Positions 17,269-28,001 of a DNA stretch of 40,944 nucleotides are shown here, one piece after another. The first letter of the stretch is position 1, and the number at the start of each line of letters is the position of its first letter. Below the pieces are notes generated by a model, which saw nothing but the letters and a program-made list of their open reading frames with translations, did not search any database and was not told the origin of the DNA. Position numbers and translations under genes: made by a program. The DNA comes from Pirellulales bacterium (lineage in GTDB: Bacteria > Planctomycetota > Planctomycetia > Pirellulales > Lacipirellulaceae): NCBI GenBank assembly GCA_022448345.1, contig JAKVCB010000020.1, forward strand, positions 1 through 40,944, in the 5' to 3' direction.

Positions 17269-19362
17269 CTACCAATCCGCATCGGTTGCGGACATGGCTC
17301 CCACGAGCTGCAAGCGAGGTGGTTCATCTTGGTCTGCCTGTTGCCCAAAAGCAACTACCCAATGAGCGAGAGTCCGAAGTGGATTTACTGTGGTTGCCAG
17401 ATCGTAAGCGTTCCCACAACAAGCAGCCGGGCTGCCAGATTGAAAGAAGAGCTTGTGCCAACTGCCGTCTGACTGCTGCTGTTCCAGCATAAAGTGGATT
17501 CCACGAAGGACCTGATTGCTGGAGTATTCGTCCGCAGCTAATAGAGCCAACATCGCGTCAGCGGATTGAGTTGCCATGGTCGGTTCAGGAAAACCGGGCT
17601 CTTTGGAGAGTGAAAAATCTCCCCAACCACCATCGGGGCTTTGCTGGGCCAAAAGCCAGTTTACACCGGCCGTAATCACCTCGTGCTCAGTGGTGGTGCC
17701 AGTAGCCAGCAGTCCTTGTATGGCTAACGACGTGGCGTGAATCGAGGGTCCTTCCAGAACGTGGTTCCAACTCCCGTTGGCCAGTTGGGTATGCAGCAAA
17801 AATGTGTTGGCCTGACGGATTGAGGGGTCGTCTTTTGCCAATCCATAACGGCTTAATGCCATCACGACGGTACCGGTCGTAGCGACTTTGCTGGAAGCTT
17901 TGTTATTTTCAGAACGAGACTGTGTGATGGGAGTCCAACTCCCATCACGGTTTTGACCACCAACCAGCGCGTTGACTAAACGAGTCCCCAGCCTCTCCAT
18001 GGAGTCAAAGCCTGTTTTGATTTCCGACTGGTCGTATAACCTGAGATCGTCAACCTCATCGTGAATCGAGAGGTGAGGTGGCAATTCATTTGAGTTAGTT
18101 TGGTCTCCCGACTTCAGCATGGTCAGCGCCGTCAGCAAACTGGCCAGCGTAGTTGCGTCAACTTGCGCGCGATTTTCCAAGACCTTGTTGCCATAGTCGA
18201 TGAATCTACCTGCTGCTTCGAAGACAACATCGTGGTGCGGGTTCAGCCCACTTTCCAGAAGGGCTGTCAATACGTTTGCGGTATGTGTGTCGGTCGATGG
18301 CGGAGAAATCAATTTGACGTCATGGTTGTCGTTGGTATTTGGTGCCAATGGACTCAGTTGGGTTGAGTCGGACAGCAGCGCATTGGATTGGTGGTGCCCC
18401 AGTGTGGCCAGAGCGATTTGAGCCAAGAGAGTTTGCCCCCTTTTGGGGGACGCTGACTCGGTTGGCTGGGGGCGCTCGAGCAGACATTTTTCAAGCCGCA
18501 GCAAAGCATGACGACGCAGTGGGACCCAACCGCGATGTTCCAGCCATTGGGTTGCGCGATCCACTGCCCTTTGCCACCAACTCCCGGTTTGACGCCTTAG
18601 GCAGGGAGTTTCCACGGCACTGGGCGGTGGCCAGCGAGATGGTTTATCGACAAACAATTCTCGTACACCCCATTTCGGTGTGACTTTGTAGACTGGGCGG
18701 TGGGCCCAAAGAACCGATAACGCTGCGTTCATTTCTGCGGTCGCAGCCAGTTCGTCCGAAGCTGCTGCGAGGTTGGGATGCCGGGAAAGAAATATCTTCT
18801 CTGGAGGAAAGGGAGGGCAATCTTCAAAAGAGATTTGCCCCAAAAGGGCCAGCCAATATCGGGTTGTCGTATTGCACTGGTCAGCCCCTCCGGCGTTGAG
18901 AATCGCAGAGCGGGCGGCTCGCATAACCGGAGATGTAGGGTCGGTTCCTTTTGTTTTTAGAGCAAGATAGGCAAGCACACTGACACTTACGTCGATTGTA
19001 CTTCCAGTCAAGCGATTCCACCCTCCTTGCGGTAACGATTGTTCGACAAGCGTGTTTACGAGTTCTTCGGACGATTGCTCGCCGTCGATTTTGCTTCCCA
19101 GGATCTCGTGGGCGAGCAGCGACTGGCTTACATGGGCAGCATCATGACCCATACGGGTGTACCACTGGCCATTATCCTGTTGTGCGGTGAATAAAAACTG
19201 ACGAGCACAGAGAATAGCCTGTCGAACAGGACCGATTAGTGCATTGGGGTGATGTGCAAAGCCTTGGGGTTTATCCACTGTCGTTTTGCAGAGCGTGACC
19301 TGTTCAAGCTGTACCCAATGGTTCGAGTTCATCCTTGCAATCCATCTTTGGTTGTCTTCCAT
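17269..19362 (-). CDS. squalene-hopene-cyclase-like terpenoid-cyclase-fold protein
   Basis: This 697-residue protein is made of alpha/alpha-barrel repeats with QW-like motifs: QQDNGQW (61-67), QGGW (~112), GQNRDGSW (469-476), TQLANGSW (525-532), AQQSPDGGW (572-580) and EQQQSDGSW (627-635). The end, GNAYDLATTVNPLRTLAHW, corresponds to the conserved C-terminal Y-x-x-x-FP-x-xAL region of squalene-hopene cyclases. Length and repeat order match that family. However, the DxDD acid motif that protonates squalene is not found anywhere (the nearest string is HDEVDD), so it may not be an active class II cyclase. It is followed by an HpnG-like gene, a hopanoid-type pairing. The ATG at 19362 has GGTGAG just upstream. 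Confidence 0.72.
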   Translation of the reverse strand: MEDNQRWIARMNSNHWVQLEQVTLCKTTVDKPQGFAHHPNALIGPVRQAILCARQFLFTAQQDNGQWYTRMGHDAAHVSQSLLAHEILGSKIDGEQSSEELVNTLVEQSLPQGGWNRLTGSTIDVSVSVLAYLALKTKGTDPTSPVMRAARSAILNAGGADQCNTTTRYWLALLGQISFEDCPPFPPEKIFLSRHPNLAAASDELAATAEMNAALSVLWAHRPVYKVTPKWGVRELFVDKPSRWPPPSAVETPCLRRQTGSWWQRAVDRATQWLEHRGWVPLRRHALLRLEKCLLERPQPTESASPKRGQTLLAQIALATLGHHQSNALLSDSTQLSPLAPNTNDNHDVKLISPPSTDTHTANVLTALLESGLNPHHDVVFEAAGRFIDYGNKVLENRAQVDATTLASLLTALTMLKSGDQTNSNELPPHLSIHDEVDDLRLYDQSEIKTGFDSMERLGTRLVNALVGGQNRDGSWTPITQSRSENNKASSKVATTGTVVMALSRYGLAKDDPSIRQANTFLLHTQLANGSWNHVLEGPSIHATSLAIQGLLATGTTTEHEVITAGVNWLLAQQSPDGGWGDFSLSKEPGFPEPTMATQSADAMLALLAADEYSSNQVLRGIHFMLEQQQSDGSWHKLFFQSGSPAACCGNAYDLATTVNPLRTLAHWVVAFGQQADQDEPPRLQLVGAMSATDADW

Positions 19363-19372
19363 GACTCACCGA

Positions 19373-19388
19373 GCCGGTGCGCACCGGC
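19373..19388. promoter_or_regulatory. 16-bp perfect palindrome just upstream of the cyclase-like gene
   Basis: GCCGGTGCGCACCGGC is self-complementary throughout and ends 10 bases before the ATG at 19362, overlapping the ribosome-binding region. It could be a repressor site. As RNA it has no loop of its own unless the central bases open. The rest of the 124-base gap to the upstream gene shows nothing certain. Confidence 0.4.
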
Positions 19389-19486
19389 AAGAAAGAATTA
19401 GCTTAGCCAATCGGGTCATCCGTTGACAAGAAAGAGTGGGCACGATTCGTTGCTGGTTGACAGCACTGCTAGCATCCCATGCGGAA

Positions 19487-20857
19487 TCAGGCAGCGCTAC
19501 GGACCACATCGTTTGCGGGTAGTACAAGCGTAATCGCAGTTCCCGAGCGAAGATTTGGGGCGACAGTTATGTTACCGCCGTGCTCGGAGACGATTCGCCA
19601 GCATTTGGATAGCCCAAACCCAAGTCCTCTTCCCGCCTCCCGGCCGCTAAAGAAGGGGTCGAACATGTGACGTCGGAGTTCATCAGTAAGACCAGGCCCG
19701 TTGTCACGAACCACGATTTGTACTTCCGGTCCTTGATCCGGTTCCAGTTGTACTTCCACATCACCACTTTGTCCCACCGCTTCTATGGCGTTGACGACGA
19801 CCGCTCGTACTGCGACCGCAAGTTGGGTTTTATCTCCCGTAACGAACGCCTGATCGTTATCGGTTTGCAAGGTGAGCGAGATTTTCCGGTCCTCAGCTTG
19901 TTTTTGTAACTCGGTAACAACCTGCCTTGCCAGCGATACTAAATCACACGGTCCAAGTTCAAGGGCGGGTGGCCGGGCAAATTGCATCAAGTCGGCAATC
20001 ATTTCGTGCGCTCGCATCGCCTGATCATAAATTGCAGATAGCTTCCGACGGCGCATCTCATCGGATTCATCGCGCAAGAGAGATTGAGCCCGAGCGGTGA
20101 TGTTGGCGAGTGGATTGTTGATTTCGTGGCTTGCCCCGTAGGCAAACTCTTTGAGAGACGCAAGTTTTTCTTGTTCCAATCGCTGTTCGTACGTGACAAC
20201 CATGTTTTCAGCTTTGGCGAGCCGCGCGACTAGCGACGGCAAACGGGCCGCAATCCCGGGTACGCGACGGAGAAAAAAGCCACTATTATCAGCCGATTTT
20301 TTCGCGTTGCCTGTCGGCGTAGCGGACAAATTGCGGGGAGCGGCTGGGGGCAACAAAGGTAATTTGCGAGGACGTCCCAAGGGGTCACTCGGGCATTGGG
20401 ATAGGAGTATTTTTAATTCACCAAGCCATAATTGCCAGACAGCGCCGGAGGGTTGGTCTGGAAAAATCCCCGAGGATGCTCCGACCACTGTTAGTGTGTG
20501 ATCTGCAAGTTGAGCGTAATGACGCTCATCGATCGGAGTGACTTCGTTCACGGTTTCTACAGGAGAGGCGAGTAGGGTCTGGAACTTACTCGCCAACCCA
20601 TCGCTAAGCCAATCAGCGAGTGCTGATAGGCTAGCCAGGCTGTCGGTGGCTGGCCCAGTGGACGGAAAAAATTCCTCTCGTACGGAACAAGCTGCGGCGG
20701 CCAGAAAAGGATCCCGTTTTAAGGCCCAGAGGACTTCCTGCTGGCACGGTATCCGCTTTTGGGCCAGTAGCGCTCGTTCAATTGCTGCGGCCGTCTGGTC
20801 AGCGATCGGTACCCATTGGTGAACCGAATCGGAACGAAAAAGTCGTAGATAGAGCAT
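19487..20857 (-). CDS. soluble sensor histidine kinase
   Basis: The ATG at 20857 is chosen because GAGG lies 9 nt upstream; an earlier in-frame ATG (20965) lacks one. The 456-residue protein has no transmembrane segment. Residues 1-200 form an unassigned Ala/Leu-rich sensing region, and a coiled coil (YEQRLEQEKLASLKEF) leads into the H-box ASHEINNPL with the phospho-accepting His at 244. The ATPase domain has the N-box VVVNAIEAVG, G1 DNGPGL, F-box FDPFFSG and G2 GRGLGFGL. This is a NtrB-like class of kinase. It lies about 190 bases downstream of the HTH-receiver gene on the same strand, suggesting a two-component pair. The signal is unknown. Confidence 0.88.
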   Translation of the reverse strand: MLYLRLFRSDSVHQWVPIADQTAAAIERALLAQKRIPCQQEVLWALKRDPFLAAAACSVREEFFPSTGPATDSLASLSALADWLSDGLASKFQTLLASPVETVNEVTPIDERHYAQLADHTLTVVGASSGIFPDQPSGAVWQLWLGELKILLSQCPSDPLGRPRKLPLLPPAAPRNLSATPTGNAKKSADNSGFFLRRVPGIAARLPSLVARLAKAENMVVTYEQRLEQEKLASLKEFAYGASHEINNPLANITARAQSLLRDESDEMRRRKLSAIYDQAMRAHEMIADLMQFARPPALELGPCDLVSLARQVVTELQKQAEDRKISLTLQTDNDQAFVTGDKTQLAVAVRAVVVNAIEAVGQSGDVEVQLEPDQGPEVQIVVRDNGPGLTDELRRHMFDPFFSGREAGRGLGFGLSKCWRIVSEHGGNITVAPNLRSGTAITLVLPANDVVRSAA

Positions 20858-21047
20858 GACGCCAAACCTCGTTTCAACCTTCCCTGGTCGAGGTGTGCAA
20901 CTAGCACGGGAGGGAACCGATGTGCGGTTCCACCCTCTGAGACGCCATAGCATAGCGGATTTCAAAAATCTGCGAAGCGCGTGATTAGTACGGTTGCACC
21001 TTGGTCAGGCTCCCCTGCTTGAGGGGCCAAACAGGTCTTGACCGGTA

Positions 21048-21629
21048 CTAGCTTGAGGCAGCTGCCTCGACATCAAGCAATTGGCAAATGCGATCCATCA
21101 GGTTCTCGACATCAAACGGCTTTTGCATGAAGTCATTTGCTCCTGCGTCACGCAAGGCCTGAATCTTATCAGGCTCTCCCATTCCGGAGATGCAAATGAT
21201 GCGGACTTCGTCCATCGAGGGCTCACTCCGGACCAGTTGGCAAACTTCTTTGCCGTTAATGTCTGGTAGCATGACATCCAGCACGACCAGGTCAGGACGG
21301 AATTCCTTGATCTGCATGCCGGCACCAAAGCCGTTATTGACACTCCGCACTTCGAATCGGTTGCCCCGATTCAGATGCTCTACGATCAGTTCCACGAGAT
21401 CCGGGTCATCGTCGACAACCAGAATCTTGCGTTTCCCACTATCTAGTGCATCGGTTGGGATACCGTTATCGCGCATAAACGTATACAGCTGGTCGCGAGG
21501 GATCCGCCGAAACCGACTCCCTGGGACGCGAAATCCCTTGAGTTGGCCAGAGTCAAAGCAGCGAATAATGGTTTGCTGGCTGACTTTACATATCTTGGCG
21601 GCTTCGCCGGTTGTAAAGACCGTTTTCAT
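21048..21629 (-). CDS. excisionase-type HTH fused to a response-regulator receiver domain
   Basis: Residues 1-55 form a MerR/excisionase-like DNA-binding domain: VFTTGEAAKICKVSQQTI, then IPRDQLYTFMRDNG. Residues 66-185 form a CheY-like receiver with acidic residues D73/D74, phospho-acceptor D118 (VLDVMLPD), S148 and K170 (MQKPF). All canonical phosphorylation residues are present. The order, DNA-binding before receiver, is the reverse of ordinary regulators. The ATG at 21629 starts exactly at the HTH; an in-frame GTG at 21641 would add four residues. The next gene downstream is the soluble kinase, its probable partner. Upstream lies a leader of roughly 200 bases or more. Targets are unknown. 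Confidence 0.88.
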   Translation of the reverse strand: MKTVFTTGEAAKICKVSQQTIIRCFDSGQLKGFRVPGSRFRRIPRDQLYTFMRDNGIPTDALDSGKRKILVVDDDPDLVELIVEHLNRGNRFEVRSVNNGFGAGMQIKEFRPDLVVLDVMLPDINGKEVCQLVRSEPSMDEVRIICISGMGEPDKIQALRDAGANDFMQKPFDVENLMDRICQLLDVEAAASS

Positions 21630-22098
21630 AGTCTCAACCACCCCTCTCCATAGCTAAAAGTGAAGTTGGCTACCTCAAGTGCACCAAATTGCCCGAAGTA
21701 GCCCGCGGAATTGTTCGGAAGTGGGCCATGGGCTGGCCCTCAGAGGCAGGTTCCTCAAAGTCCCTCTCGAACACCAACTGTCCGCAGAATCCTTAATATC
21801 CTTAGTTAACTCTTGTTACCGCAATTGTACCGGGCGTTTCAATCAGCAGTATTAACCGTGTCTTCCAGGTTTGCCTGGTTTGCCATGTGTTTGCGAATTA
21901 TATCGAACCCCCAGACTGCGTCAATATCGGTCTGTTTTTTGTAAGTTGTTTAAATTCAATGGGTTGTGGATCACAATAATGGCTTCCCAAGATTTTCTGA
22001 AAAACCATTTTGCTTTAGCAGCCTGGTTTGGTGATTGGCCCGGTTTGGTGCGACACCTGCTAGTTGGTTGGCCCAGTGAACGACCGGCAAGCGGGGTT
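21630..22098. other. intergenic region between mnmG and the HTH-receiver gene
   Basis: About 470 bases. On the minus strand it should hold the promoter and a long leader for the HTH-receiver gene; the strand from about 21840 down contains the box-like TACAAT but no paired -35 that I trust. A plus-strand frame at 21871-22125 runs into the end of mnmG and has no ribosome-binding site. Confidence 0.35.
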
Positions 22099-23916
<1,818 letters not shown>

Positions 23917-24217
23917 GCCCTCCAGGGTAACCGACTGGCGGATGAACGCAACGGCTCGCATGGCGGGCCGACTTGCTTTTTGGCGCCGTGGAAGTCCTCC
24001 ACACCAAAGTGGCCGGCGGCAACCCTTCGGAGCTTGTGGTGGTCTTGAGAAAAGTGTCGTCAGTCAGACGCTTGCTGTTTTACCAAAAAATTGAGCAGCT
24101 TGATCAAATCGACCAACTGCAGTTCAGACAGAAGGTCCCGTCAGTGACGTTTCTTCCAACAAAGAACATCACAGATTCTTGCTCAATGGATTTGCGCAGG
24201 CAAAGCGCGTCCAGAGG
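23917..24217. other. intergenic region between hisC and mnmG
   Basis: About 300 bases, where mnmG should have its promoter on the minus strand and hisC its terminator. I see no gene, hairpin with T-tract, or clear promoter. Confidence 0.3.
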
Positions 24218-25264
24218 CTACATGGCCGCACGTAAAAGTGTGATGCAGGCATCGATTTGTTCATCGGTGCCCACCGAAATCCGTAGCCCATCTTCCCAGT
24301 TTGGATAGTTCATGTAACGTACCAGCACGCCACTTTCTTTGAGTTTGTGGTAAAGTGGTTCGACAGCGATGGTAGGGTGCGGATTCCAGATGAAGTTTGC
24401 CTGGGAGGCAACGCTTGCAAAACCAAGTTCCTGCATCTGTGCGAAGAGCCGTTGACGTGTTGCCCGAATCGTCGCCTGATTCTGGGTCAGCCAGGCCTGA
24501 TCGTCCATGGCTGCCGTTGCACCAGCAATCGACAGGGCGTCGCAGTTGTAGGAGTCTTTGATCTTGCTGAGTTGCTCGATCATATGTGGCTGGCCAACGA
24601 GGAATCCAAACCTGAGGCCAGCTAATGCATAAGACTTGCTGAGCGAACGGGTGACGAGAACCTTTTCGTTTTCGGCGACCAGGCTTATGCAATGATTGTC
24701 CGCAAAATCGACATAGGCTTCGTCGACGACCAACGGGCAGGGAAGGGCGTCCGCAATTTCGGCGACCTGTTGCGGCGCAAGTGCTGTACCTGAGGGACTG
24801 TTGGGATTTGCGAGGTAGGCCAGCTTCAATCGCGCATCTCCTGCTGTGAATGCTGGCCCCAGGCTCCAATCGGGCTGATACGAAACAACATCGCACTGGC
24901 CGCCCTGAATTTCTGCAAGCGTGCGATACAAAACATAGCTTGGATTGGCGAACCGCACGCGATCACCCGGCTCCACAAAAGCACGTGTTGCGATCGTGAG
25001 CAGGTCGTCACTCCCGTTGCCGCAGAGGATCCAATCGGGATCACACCCGAGTACTTCGCCGGCTCGAATGCGAAACGCGGTGGCCAACGGATCGGGGTAT
25101 TTTTGCAGTCCCCGCTGGATCATGTGGCCAATCGCCGCTTTGACCTTGGGAGAGCAGGAGTAAGGATTCTCATTGGTGTTGAGCTTGATGAACTTATCAC
25201 CTTGGGGCTGTTCTCCGGGGACGTAACCCCCCATTTGCTCAATATTGCTGCGAAAAAAGGACAT
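24218..25264 (-). CDS. hisC: histidinol-phosphate aminotransferase
   Basis: HisC transfers the amino group from glutamate to imidazole-acetol phosphate in histidine synthesis, using PLP. The 348-residue frame from the ATG at 25264 shows LNTNENPY (29-36), NPNSPSGT (153-160), DEAYVDF (181-187), the PLP lysine K210 in TRSLSKSYALAGLRFG, and a C-terminal VRYMNYPNWEDGLRISVGT. An in-frame ATG at 25348 would add 28 residues that lie outside the family. It follows hisD on the same strand with a 130-base gap, so the two may be one unit. Some homologues act on aromatic amino acids as well. Confidence 0.93.
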   Translation of the reverse strand: MSFFRSNIEQMGGYVPGEQPQGDKFIKLNTNENPYSCSPKVKAAIGHMIQRGLQKYPDPLATAFRIRAGEVLGCDPDWILCGNGSDDLLTIATRAFVEPGDRVRFANPSYVLYRTLAEIQGGQCDVVSYQPDWSLGPAFTAGDARLKLAYLANPNSPSGTALAPQQVAEIADALPCPLVVDEAYVDFADNHCISLVAENEKVLVTRSLSKSYALAGLRFGFLVGQPHMIEQLSKIKDSYNCDALSIAGATAAMDDQAWLTQNQATIRATRQRLFAQMQELGFASVASQANFIWNPHPTIAVEPLYHKLKESGVLVRYMNYPNWEDGLRISVGTDEQIDACITLLRAAM

Positions 25265-25394
25265 GTGGTTCAGGGTATGTGGAAAATCAGGGGGTGGGGA
25301 ATAACGCGACAACGCACCAGTGGCAATTTTGGCGATCGAGTTTGCCAACTACGAGCAAGGCGTTTTCGTGGACTGACTTGAACTCCTGATGTTT

Positions 25395-26786
25395 TTACGT
25401 CTTGCTTCGCCGGAGTGCAACACTTTGCCAGTGACCGGGGAGTCCTTCTATTTCTGCCAGCTGGCGAACCTGTTCGGCCACTTCATCCAGACCGGTTTGA
25501 CTGTAATGGATCACACTGTTGGATCGCAGGAAATCATTACAGGACAATCCACTGGCAAAACGGGCAGTTGCCCCCGTAGGAAGCACGTGGGAGGGTCCAG
25601 CGACATAGTCTCCAAGTGCAACCGGACTTAGCGGGCCCATGAAAACGGCTCCGGCATACCGGATCTGTTCGAGCAGTTCGTCGGCATCCTCGCACGATAA
25701 ATGCAAATGTTCAGTAGCAAGCGTATTGGCCAAATCGGCAGCTTCACTCCGGTCTTTGACCAGAATGAGTGCCCCGAATGCTTCCAGCGATTCCTGCGCC
25801 AGTTTTCCTCGTGCCAGGCTTGCCAATTGGGTTTCCAACTCCCCTGCCACCTCGTCAAGCAAGGATTCGACCCAGGTTATCAAGATTGCCGAGCCAGGTG
25901 CATGTTCGGCCTGGGCGATTAAATCGGCCGCAGTCCAGTCAGCTCGGGCGGTCTGGTCGGCGATGACAATCACTTCACTGGGGCCCGCAATCGAATCGAT
26001 GTCAACTTCACCGAAGACGTGCTGTTTGGCCAGGGCCACGAAAAGATTACCTGGCCCCACGATTTTGTCGACCTGCGGCAGGATAAAACCATTCGGTGGA
26101 TGTGCCTCCTTGGTTTCTTCCAATCCGTATGCAAGTGCGGCAACGCCTTGGGCTCCACCGATGCGATAAACCTCACGAATTCCCAGCGCATGGCAGGTGG
26201 CGAGCAAATCCTGGTTATACGATCCAAATTCGGTGGGAGGGGCGACAACCGCGATTTCGGCAACTCCGGCTGTTTGAGCAGGTACGGCGGTCATCAGCAC
26301 AGTTGATGGGTAGGCCGCGGCTCCTCCGGGAACGCAAATGCCCACCCGCTTCATCGGCAGGTACCGTTGCCGGAGGGAACCTTTTCCAACCGTTTCGACC
26401 GACACATCTTTGTGCAGAATTTGGGTCTGGAATTCCTGGATTCGATTCTGAATCTGGCCAATCGTGGCCAGAAATTCGGGCGTTGCAGCCTCATGGGCGG
26501 CAGCCAACTCATCTTCGCTAACCCGCAGGGTCTGCGCGGTCAACGACACTCCGTCGAGTTTGGCTGAATAGTCAAGGGCTGCGGTGAGGCCCCGCTGGCG
26601 CACATCGTGACAAATTCGCTCCACGACCTCGCTCGGCGAGAGCGGTTCCCCAAAAACATCGATGGTTTTTGCCCGACCTGCGGCGCTGACGACATTGCCT
26701 TCCGGTGCCAGTTGACCGCGTAGTTGAGCGATCGCAACCGGGGCATCCGGGGCTCGAGTATCAATACGTTGTATGGAAAGCGGCAT
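25395..26786 (-). CDS. hisD: histidinol dehydrogenase
   Basis: HisD carries out the last two steps of histidine synthesis, oxidising histidinol to histidine with two NAD and a bound zinc. The 463-residue protein shows RVGICVPGGAAAYPSTVLM (147-165), GGAQGVAALAYG (210-221), KIVGPGNLFVALAK (241-254), IDSIAGPSE (263-271), and the catalytic Glu-His pair E359-H360 in LATEHLHL. All family landmarks are present. About the first 25 residues are variable. The promoter must lie in the 107-base divergent gap shared with the threonine aldolase gene. I looked for a histidine-rich leader there and found none. Confidence 0.95.
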   Translation of the reverse strand: MPLSIQRIDTRAPDAPVAIAQLRGQLAPEGNVVSAAGRAKTIDVFGEPLSPSEVVERICHDVRQRGLTAALDYSAKLDGVSLTAQTLRVSEDELAAAHEAATPEFLATIGQIQNRIQEFQTQILHKDVSVETVGKGSLRQRYLPMKRVGICVPGGAAAYPSTVLMTAVPAQTAGVAEIAVVAPPTEFGSYNQDLLATCHALGIREVYRIGGAQGVAALAYGLEETKEAHPPNGFILPQVDKIVGPGNLFVALAKQHVFGEVDIDSIAGPSEVIVIADQTARADWTAADLIAQAEHAPGSAILITWVESLLDEVAGELETQLASLARGKLAQESLEAFGALILVKDRSEAADLANTLATEHLHLSCEDADELLEQIRYAGAVFMGPLSPVALGDYVAGPSHVLPTGATARFASGLSCNDFLRSNSVIHYSQTGLDEVAEQVRQLAEIEGLPGHWQSVALRRSKT

Positions 26787-26893
26787 CTTTAACAGGGGGA
26801 GTCAATTCGCTTGAACTTGAGCCACAAGACGATGATAATCAAAGGGCTCGCCTAATTTCCTATTCTCACCCGAAGTGAGAGAAAAGAAAACCC

Positions 26894-27970
26894 GTGCAAA
26901 TCAAGCCAATTGACCTGCGAAGTGACACCGTGACCCGTCCCACCGAGGAGATGCGTGCCGCAATCGCGACCGCAGAAGTTGGTGACGATGTTTTTGGCGA
27001 CGATCCGACGGTCAATCTCCTCCAGGAGCAGGTGGCGGCCCTGTTAGGTAAAGAAGCGGCCATTTTTGTCCCTTCCGGGACGATGAGCAACCAGATTGGG
27101 GTGCGGCTCCACTGTGGCGCGGGAGACGAATTTCTCTGTGACTCGGAGTGCCACATCTTCAATTACGAGCAGGGAGCCTTTGCGCAGTTTTTCGGGATTT
27201 CCGTGAACCCTCTGCCAGGGAAAAACGGCTGTTTAACATCGCAGCAAGTAGCGGACAATATCCGCCCGCCAGATGAGCACCAGTGTCGTACCCAGTTGCT
27301 TTGCCTGGAAAATACCCTGAATCGGGGAGGGGGACGAATCCTTCCCTTGGACATGACAAGCGAGCTGTGCCAGGTGGCTCATCAGAGGGGATTGGCGACA
27401 CATCTCGACGGGGCACGGCTTTTTAATGCGGTTGTGGCCACTGGAATTTCAGCTGCCCAGTGGGCTGGCCATTTCGACACAGTAAGTGTCTGTTTCAGCA
27501 AGGGGCTGGGAGCCCCCATCGGTTCGGCACTTTGTGGCCCGGCAGATTTGATCCGTCAGGCAAGGCGGCATCGTAAAGCTTTGGGAGGAGGAACGCGGCA
27601 GATGGGAGTCGTTGCCGCCGCCGCGCTATATTCCCTTGAAAACCATGTGGAGCGGTTGGCCGAGGATCATAAAAAAGCGAGCTTGCTGGGCAAAGCCGTG
27701 CGAGCGATGCCTGGGCTCTCGTTACAGCCCGACCAGATTGATACCAACATCGTTATTTTCGACATCGAGCCACATCTGGGAACGGCTGAGCTATTTTGCC
27801 AGCGGCTTGGGGAAATGGGTGTATTGATGAATCCATCTGCGGAAAGACGTGTCCGTGCCGTGACACACCTGGATGTATCGCTGGAACAAATTGATCGCGT
27901 GATCGAGGCGGTCGGTTCTGTGGTCACAGCTGCTGTTGCCCAGCCTGCCGTGCTGGAAAACGCCGGCTGA
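26894..27970 (+). CDS. ltaE: low-specificity L-threonine aldolase
   Basis: This is a PLP enzyme that splits threonine or allo-threonine into glycine and acetaldehyde. The N-terminal [16 protein letters not shown] (6-21) and [16 protein letters not shown] (29-44) are family hallmarks, as are [10 protein letters not shown] (58-67), [10 protein letters not shown] (170-179) and the PLP lysine K203 in [15 protein letters not shown]. The 358-residue length is typical. The start is GTG at 26894, with a purine-rich GAGAGAAAAGAAAA stretch ahead of it. It is divergent from hisD and 31 bases ahead of the next gene, which may be cotranscribed. Confidence 0.93.
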   Translation: MQIKPIDLRSDTVTRPTEEMRAAIATAEVGDDVFGDDPTVNLLQEQVAALLGKEAAIFVPSGTMSNQIGVRLHCGAGDEFLCDSECHIFNYEQGAFAQFFGISVNPLPGKNGCLTSQQVADNIRPPDEHQCRTQLLCLENTLNRGGGRILPLDMTSELCQVAHQRGLATHLDGARLFNAVVATGISAAQWAGHFDTVSVCFSKGLGAPIGSALCGPADLIRQARRHRKALGGGTRQMGVVAAAALYSLENHVERLAEDHKKASLLGKAVRAMPGLSLQPDQIDTNIVIFDIEPHLGTAELFCQRLGEMGVLMNPSAERRVRAVTHLDVSLEQIDRVIEAVGSVVTAAVAQPAVLENAG

Positions 27971-28001
27971 TCATTTTATTCCTCATGGTTTAGCCGAGCG
28001 G

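Noticed and set aside
26787-26893. Search for a histidine-codon leader upstream of hisD
   Set aside because: The 107-base gap has no short frame rich in His codons and no terminator hairpin.
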